Shown in pieces: positions 1 through 3,591 of a stretch of DNA of 6,091 nucleotides. Every line of letters starts with the position of its first letter. The stretch's first letter is position 1. The notes beneath the pieces are model-generated. The model had not been told where the DNA came from and made no database searches. It was given only the letters and a program-made list of their open reading frames with translations. The position numbers and the translations under genes are program-made. This DNA is from an uncultured Bacilli bacterium (GTDB lineage: Bacteria > Bacillota_I > Bacilli_A > RF39 > UBA660): positions 1 to 6,091 of the forward strand of contig CANQVY010000078.1 of the NCBI GenBank assembly GCA_947627405.1, given 5' to 3'.

Positions 1-18
1 TTTCTATTTTATTGTATC

Positions 19-60
19 AAAAAAAGTAGACTGATTCTTTTTTTGAATCTGTCTACTTTT
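19..60 (-). terminator. Intrinsic terminator of the AAA+ gene
   Basis: A hairpin pairs 22-37 with 45-60 around a T7 loop (38-44). Fifteen of 16 pairs match, with a single T-T mismatch (32/50). Read on the minus strand it starts 6 nt past the TGA stop of the AAA+ gene, and the A-run at 19-25 becomes a U7 tail, which is a classic Rho-independent terminator. On the plus strand the hairpin is followed only by TTTT (57-60, itself in the stem), so it would be a weaker terminator for any rightward gene ending left of the window. Confidence 0.88.
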
Positions 61-66
61 ATCATA

Positions 67-1533
67 TCACTTCAATTGATTCTTTTTTAATTTTATAACT
101 TTTGAGGTGCTTTTACTTTCTGTATTTTCATTTTCTTGTACAAAGGCAATAATTTGATTTTTTGTATTTTCGGTTAATATTTCATTATCCATAATACCTT
201 CTATAATATCATTTTTTATTACTTGTTGTCGATTATTATAAATGGTTGTTTCAAAAATGGATTCAATAATTTCTAATGAAAGTTTTGGATTTTTTTGGGT
301 TTCATAATAATTGGTACTATTTTGTTTATTGGTGTGCTTTACTATTTGTTTAAAGAATTCTCGATCGATATCAAATTTTACTTGAAATCGATTTTCTAAA
401 AGATTTTTATAGTTTAACAAAATATCTGTAAGTTGTTCTTCTTCTGGAAAAGGGATATTGATCATTTTAAATCGATTTCGAAAGGCAATATCTTGTCCTA
501 ATATTTCATCCCATTCTTTTGTTGTTGTTGTACCAATAATTTGAATATCCTTTTCTGAAAGGGCTGATTTTAAAATGTCAGCAAAAGAGGGATCTCCCGC
601 ATTGCTTTTTCCACTCATTAAGGTATGCATTTCATCAAAGAAAAAAATTACATCTTTGTTTTGTTTGGCCATGTCTAGCAATTTAGCTATTTTTCTTTCT
701 AATTGTCCCCTATAGCTTGTTCCACTTAATAGGGCATTTGTATTTACAGATACAATGGTTTTATTTTTCAAACAGTCAGAAACCATATTTGTTTTGATTG
801 CATACGCTAATCCCTTAACTAATGTTGTTTTTCCAGCTCCTGTTTCACCAACAAGGGCAATTGAATTTCCGGTTATCAACTTTTTCTCTAATTTTTTTAA
901 AATCCATTCATTTCCCACTAAAGGATTACATTCAAAGTTTCTATTTGTTAATATTTCTCCACTCAAGGTATTTGCTATAATTTTTATTTCATTACTTTTT
1001 ATTTCTTTTGCATTGATTTCAGTAGATATGGATGGTGTTTCTTGTTCGTTTCCTAATTTTTGTTGTAGGCTATTTATAATTATGTTTTTCATTATAGTTT
1101 CAAATTGATATTGTTTTTTTGCGGAGAAGAAATTAGAAGTTGCAAAGAAATTTTGATTTAAAATCGTTTTATTGTAAAAGAAATAAAGAAGATCTATGGG
1201 ATGTACGGTATATTTTTTAAATTTCTCAGGAATTCCTTCTAAAGTTAAAATTGTTTCTAAAGTATGATCTATTAAATCTTTATAAGACTCTTCGCTAAGC
1301 TGAATGCGATTGCTTTCTTTTCTAAGAATAAATAATCTATTTTTTATGGTTGGTTTTATTTTTAATGCTTTTATCAGTGTCTTTGTTAAATGATCAAAAT
1401 CATTTTTATAGATTGTATAAAATAAAGCGTAGCTTAGTGCTATATCCTGATTATATATTCTTTTATATTTTTTATAATATTTGTAACTTTGTTTCATAAT
1501 TTCTTGTGTATTTTTATCATAATATATTTCCAT
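67..1533 (-). CDS. Single-ring Clp-type AAA+ ATPase (ClpA/B/C D1-like)
   Basis: This 488-aa protein is a probable cytosolic ATP-driven unfoldase or remodeller; the substrate is unknown. Residues 1-160 are helical and look like a divergent tandem Clp N-domain (second repeat about 79-130, with HPIDLLYFFY in place of the EHLLLALL-type motif). Residues 160-200 form a linker. The AAA+ module at about 203-430 follows ClpB D1: NPLVG entry, Walker A GETGAGKT (229-236, K235), SYRG pore loop with Tyr274, Walker B VIFFFDE (295-301), sensor-1 GTTTT (334-338) and arginine-finger candidates R352 and R354. The sensor-2 stretch is degenerate: NPKLSLEII replaces PDKAIDLID. The tail 440-488 is charged. There is no second AAA ring, no coiled-coil M-domain and no ClpP-binding loop that I can see, and the length is about half that of ClpB or ClpC. 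The start is supported by a promoter 24 nt upstream; the Shine-Dalgarno is weak (GGATGTGGAA). The gene is monocistronic and divergent from yceD. Family assignment is firm; the biological role is not known. Confidence 0.88.
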   Translation of the reverse strand: MEIYYDKNTQEIMKQSYKYYKKYKRIYNQDIALSYALFYTIYKNDFDHLTKTLIKALKIKPTIKNRLFILRKESNRIQLSEESYKDLIDHTLETILTLEGIPEKFKKYTVHPIDLLYFFYNKTILNQNFFATSNFFSAKKQYQFETIMKNIIINSLQQKLGNEQETPSISTEINAKEIKSNEIKIIANTLSGEILTNRNFECNPLVGNEWILKKLEKKLITGNSIALVGETGAGKTTLVKGLAYAIKTNMVSDCLKNKTIVSVNTNALLSGTSYRGQLERKIAKLLDMAKQNKDVIFFFDEMHTLMSGKSNAGDPSFADILKSALSEKDIQIIGTTTTKEWDEILGQDIAFRNRFKMINIPFPEEEQLTDILLNYKNLLENRFQVKFDIDREFFKQIVKHTNKQNSTNYYETQKNPKLSLEIIESIFETTIYNNRQQVIKNDIIEGIMDNEILTENTKNQIIAFVQENENTESKSTSKVIKLKKNQLK

Positions 1534-1556
1534 AATTCCACATCCATTTGAGGTTT

Positions 1557-1585
1557 ATTATAGCATGGTATGATTTATTTGACAA
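1557..1585 (-). promoter_or_regulatory. Promoter of the AAA+ gene (left half of divergent promoter)
   Basis: On the minus strand the -35 box TTGTCA (1585-1580, 5/6 to consensus) is followed by a 17-nt spacer and TATAAT (1562-1557). A TGC directly before it makes an extended -10. The predicted start of transcription is near 1550, giving a leader of about 16 nt. The -35 lies on top of the -35 of the yceD promoter. Confidence 0.8.
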
Positions 1586-1607
1586 TTGATTTTGTAATGT
1601 TTATAAT
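1579..1607 (+). promoter_or_regulatory. Promoter of yceD-rpmF (right half of divergent promoter)
   Basis: This is a perfect consensus vegetative promoter: TTGACA (1579-1584), 17-nt spacer, TATAAT (1602-1607). Transcription should start near 1613-1615, only 8-10 nt before the yceD ATG. A strong promoter fits a ribosomal-protein operon. Confidence 0.87.
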
Positions 1608-1622
1608 GAGTTTGGTGATTTT

Positions 1623-2069
1623 ATGAATATAGATTTATCAAGATTACGTAGTGGAATTGAAAAAGAAATATTTGTTGATGACTCTATGGTGATCGATAAA
1701 AAATATTATGAAAATAGTGAAGTTCTTGATATTAAGAATTTATCTGTTGCGGGGCGAATATATTTAAATTATGAAAATCAAGTTGCCTATGAATTTTCTA
1801 TCAAAGGAGATATTTTACTGGAAGATTCTATTTCTCTAGAAGAGATTTCTTATCCAATTGATATAGAAATTGACGATGTTTTGGAAGAAAATGATAAAAA
1901 CTTACAAAATACTCTTGATTTAATGGAAATTTTGTGGGAAAATATTGTATTGGAAGTTCCCCTTAAGTATTCTAAAGTAGAAGACTTAAGTCAGTATAAG
2001 GGGGAAGGATGGAAAATTATTAGCGAAGAAGATTTAAAATTAAAGAATAATCCTTTTGCTGATTTATAA
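1623..2069 (+). CDS. yceD: YceD/DUF177 family protein (YlbN-like)
   Basis: This 148-aa cytosolic protein belongs to the DUF177/YceD family, which is almost always encoded directly before rpmF and is linked to 23S rRNA and 50S subunit metabolism. The recognisable parts are the MNIDLSRLRSG start, a strand-rich core with the signature region DSISLEEISYPIDIEID (about 69-86), an acidic stretch near 87-95 and the C-terminal GWKIISEEDL...NPFADL motif (about 129-148). The Cys residue seen in the core motif of many homologues (CxxC or CxR) is missing, and the protein has no cysteine at all. The start is supported by GGTGAT (1614-1619) just upstream. It lies 15 nt before rpmF with no terminator between them, so the two form an operon. 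The identification rests on motifs plus synteny. Confidence 0.9.
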   Translation: MNIDLSRLRSGIEKEIFVDDSMVIDKKYYENSEVLDIKNLSVAGRIYLNYENQVAYEFSIKGDILLEDSISLEEISYPIDIEIDDVLEENDKNLQNTLDLMEILWENIVLEVPLKYSKVEDLSQYKGEGWKIISEEDLKLKNNPFADL

Positions 2070-2084
2070 GAGAGGAGTGATACT

Positions 2085-2111
2085 ATGATGAAATTAGATA
2101 TTCAAATGTTC
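2085..2111 (+). other. Putative Prp-type cleavable propeptide of L32
   Basis: These nine codons encode MMKLDIQMF, followed by A10-V11-P12. The pattern L-x-x-Q-x-F before Ala matches the L27 pre-sequence (LNLQFF before A) that the cysteine protease Prp removes in Staphylococcus aureus and relatives. Cleavage after F9 would leave AVPFRK, identical in register to normal L32 after Met removal. Actual processing is inferred; the prp gene is not in this window. Confidence 0.65.
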
Positions 2112-2288
2112 GCAGTACCATTTAGAAAAGTATCAAAAACAAGAAAAAGAATGAGAAGAAGTCATAATGCTTTAACTGCTGCTGGAGTAGTAAAGTGTCC
2201 AAATTGTGGAGAAATGATCAAACCTCATAGAGTATGCGCGAAATGTGGAAAGTACAAAGGAAAAGAAGTTGTAAAAACAGAAGATTAA
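2085..2288 (+). CDS. rpmF: 50S ribosomal protein L32, with N-terminal extension
   Basis: The 67-aa product is bL32, a structural protein of the large ribosomal subunit. AVPFRKVSKTRKR (10-22) is the usual L32 N-terminus, followed by RRSHNALTAAG and a four-cysteine zinc ribbon (C38, C41, C51, C54), ending in the GKEV segment. Thus it is the zinc-binding form. Unusually, nine residues (MMKLDIQMF) precede the canonical start. GAGGAG (2072-2077) sits 7 nt before the ATG at 2085 and 10 nt before a second ATG at 2088, whereas the internal ATG at 2106 is 28 nt away with no closer Shine-Dalgarno, so the extension is very probably translated. It resembles the cleaved N-terminal peptide of Firmicutes L27. 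The gene is cotranscribed with yceD and its last codons form part of a terminator. Confidence 0.97.
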   Translation: MMKLDIQMFAVPFRKVSKTRKRMRRSHNALTAAGVVKCPNCGEMIKPHRVCAKCGKYKGKEVVKTED

Positions 2289-2303
2289 TTCCTCTGTTTT
2301 TTT
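2273..2303 (+). terminator. Intrinsic terminator overlapping the rpmF stop codon
   Basis: AAAAACAGA (2273-2281) pairs with TCTGTTTTT (2293-2301) across an 11-nt loop that contains the TAA stop (2286-2288), and the T-run extends to 2303. The stem is A/T-rich with two G-C pairs, so it may be a leaky terminator. It is 27/30 identical to the terminator at 3494-3523. Confidence 0.7.
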
Positions 2304-2304
2304 G

Positions 2305-2333
2305 TTGCTTAATTTATTTAATAAATGTATAAT
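2305..2333 (+). promoter_or_regulatory. Promoter of the 383-aa gene
   Basis: TTGCTT (2305-2310, weak -35), a 17-nt spacer and a perfect TATAAT (2328-2333) begin one base after the rpmF terminator T-run. The expected start of transcription is near 2340, about 18 nt before the ATG. The poor -35 suggests moderate strength. Confidence 0.6.
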
Positions 2334-2343
2334 AAACAGTAAG

Positions 2344-2349
2344 AAGGAG
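2344..2349 (+). promoter_or_regulatory. Ribosome binding site that fixes the start at 2358
   Basis: A perfect AAGGAG lies 8 nt before the ATG at 2358. The in-frame GTG at 2349 overlaps this site, so it cannot be the start that the site serves; the three extra residues of the longer frame should be dropped. Confidence 0.9.
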
Positions 2350-2357
2350 TGATTTCA

Positions 2358-3509
2358 ATGTTAACGGATGACTTAATTCAACTTGCAAAAGCCTATAAAT
2401 CAGAAGGAATGCAAAATGTAAAAAAAATATACGATTATATAGAAAAACAATCAATTGATGATCAAAAGCAAATTCTTGCAACATTAAGAGTAAATAAATT
2501 TAATTCGCTTATAGTAGATGTGTTTTTAAATAATGATGGGAGTATCCAAGAAAAAAATGATTTGGCTTATCAGGTATCAGCCTTTAATCATCCGGGGATT
2601 ATTAAAAAGAGTATTTTAGAAAAATTAGTGTATGATCAAGCTGTAAAGACAACTGATAAAACACAGTTCTTATTGCTTTTTCAAGATGAAAATATGTCTA
2701 CTGATGCTGTTAGGGCAGCTAGACAGCTATATGACCAAAATTATTTTTCTTCTGCATCATTGATATCAGACGATAAAGCAAGTTTTACCTCTTTTAAGAA
2801 TGCTATGGAAATTTATAAAAAAGTAATCAAATCATGTCCGGGTCTTCACGAAGTAAGAATTATTTCTTTATTCCAGGATATTCCACTTTCTTTAATAGCT
2901 CATGTTTATGATCAAGCCATTGATGAATATGGGCATTTATCTAGTTTTCAAATAGATAAAATTGATTGTTTTTTACTTAATGAGATAATAAGAAAATTTA
3001 GATCGGACGGGGAGATTAAAGAGATGGGAACTGTATATATTCATAGTCATTTAGATGATGAAGTTTATCGCTTGATGAGTATAGATTCATTTTTGAAGAA
3101 AGACTTTGAAGAACATCTAGAAATTATCGATTTATATAATCAGTCAGAAGGTAATATTGCTTTTTTCGATTTAATTTTAGAAACGCAAAAATGTTTAGAA
3201 CATATACAAACAACTTACTATATTGAACTACTTAAAGAAATAATGAATTCGGATTATAATGAAGATACAATGTCTACATTTAAGTCACAAGTAAAGCAGG
3301 GGAATTATGAAAATGCTTGTAATTGGTTAAATTTATTACATGCTTCTTATTGCGATCAATTTGATCAAAAAATGGAACAGATAACAGATACAAATGTTTT
3401 TATAGAATATTTATTACAGATAAAAGAAAACTATGGAAATTGTGAATTAAAACCAAATACGTTGGTAAAGAAATTTACGAAATTAAAATCACCAAAAACA
3501 GAAGGTTAA
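2358..3509 (+). CDS. Hypothetical all-helical protein between rpmF and smc
   Basis: I do not recognise the family of this 383-aa protein. It has no signal peptide, membrane segment, nucleotide-binding motif or CxxC zinc motif; its six cysteines are scattered. The sequence reads as successive amphipathic helices (for example DDLIQLAKAYKSEG near the N-terminus, VRAARQLYDQNYF in the middle and GNYENACNWL at 315-324, which resembles one TPR-type helix), so a cytosolic helical-solenoid or scaffold fold is a reasonable guess. It is mostly acidic with a basic C-terminus (KKFTKLKSPKTEG). The ATG at 2358 has an ideal AAGGAG. It has its own promoter and a terminator overlapping its stop codon, so it is a single-gene unit. 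It sits where many Firmicutes carry plsX/fab/acpP/rnc, but it shows no RNase III motif. Codon use and base composition match its neighbours, giving no sign of recent transfer. Confidence 0.88.
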   Translation: MLTDDLIQLAKAYKSEGMQNVKKIYDYIEKQSIDDQKQILATLRVNKFNSLIVDVFLNNDGSIQEKNDLAYQVSAFNHPGIIKKSILEKLVYDQAVKTTDKTQFLLLFQDENMSTDAVRAARQLYDQNYFSSASLISDDKASFTSFKNAMEIYKKVIKSCPGLHEVRIISLFQDIPLSLIAHVYDQAIDEYGHLSSFQIDKIDCFLLNEIIRKFRSDGEIKEMGTVYIHSHLDDEVYRLMSIDSFLKKDFEEHLEIIDLYNQSEGNIAFFDLILETQKCLEHIQTTYYIELLKEIMNSDYNEDTMSTFKSQVKQGNYENACNWLNLLHASYCDQFDQKMEQITDTNVFIEYLLQIKENYGNCELKPNTLVKKFTKLKSPKTEG

Positions 3510-3523
3510 TTGTTCTGTTTTTT
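3494..3523 (+). terminator. Intrinsic terminator overlapping the stop codon of the 383-aa gene
   Basis: AAAAACAGAA (3494-3503) pairs with TTCTGTTTTT (3513-3522), 10 bp around a 9-nt loop holding the TAA stop (3507-3509), and the T-run reaches 3523 followed by further T-rich sequence. It is one base pair longer than its near-copy at 2273-2303. It separates the 383-aa gene from smc. Confidence 0.75.
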
Positions 3524-3530
3524 CTTTTTC

Positions 3531-3559
3531 TTGTTAAAAAAAAAGGTTTATAGTATAAT
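3531..3559 (+). promoter_or_regulatory. Promoter of smc
   Basis: TTGTTA (3531-3536, 4/6 to consensus), a 17-nt spacer and a perfect TATAAT (3554-3559) lie just after the preceding terminator. The expected leader is about 26 nt, with the AAGGTGAT ribosome binding site (3581-3588) before the ATG at 3592. Confidence 0.72.
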
Positions 3560-3591
3560 AAATTAAGAAGTTAAAAAAGTAAGGTGATACG

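Larger units (their letters stand above)
2273..3523 (+). repeat. Pair of 30-nt direct repeats flanking the 383-aa gene (2273-2302 and 3494-3523)
   Basis: The two copies match at 27 of 30 positions and hold the last codons, stop codon and terminator of rpmF and of the 383-aa gene. Both encode K-T-E-(D/G)-stop in the same frame. They differ at the base after CAGAAG and at two loop-side bases. Apart from terminator and promoter consensus, the sequences outside them are not obviously similar. Confidence 0.75.

Noticed and set aside
67..69. TGA as a tryptophan codon (genetic code 4)
   Set aside because: Tryptophans in these genes use TGG, and reading through this TGA would run straight through the terminator hairpin, so TGA is best read as stop.
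755..1108. Rightward 117-codon open frame inside the AAA+ gene
   Set aside because: It is antisense to the Walker A and linker region of a well-supported gene, lacks a convincing ribosome binding site and encodes a hydrophobic, Phe-rich product typical of an antisense shadow.
1571..1592. TGATTT direct repeats (1571-1576 and 1587-1592) flanking the shared -35 as a possible operator
   Set aside because: Six-base A/T-rich repeats are expected by chance at this composition, and there is no inverted symmetry or third copy.
2106..2108. Internal ATG as the true rpmF start, which would remove most of the extension
   Set aside because: No Shine-Dalgarno lies within range; the good one at 2072-2077 serves 2085/2088. 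It would also leave an extra Phe before AVP.
2349..2357. GTG start for the 383-aa gene, adding three residues
   Set aside because: The GTG overlaps the AAGGAG ribosome binding site itself, which is ideally placed for the ATG at 2358.
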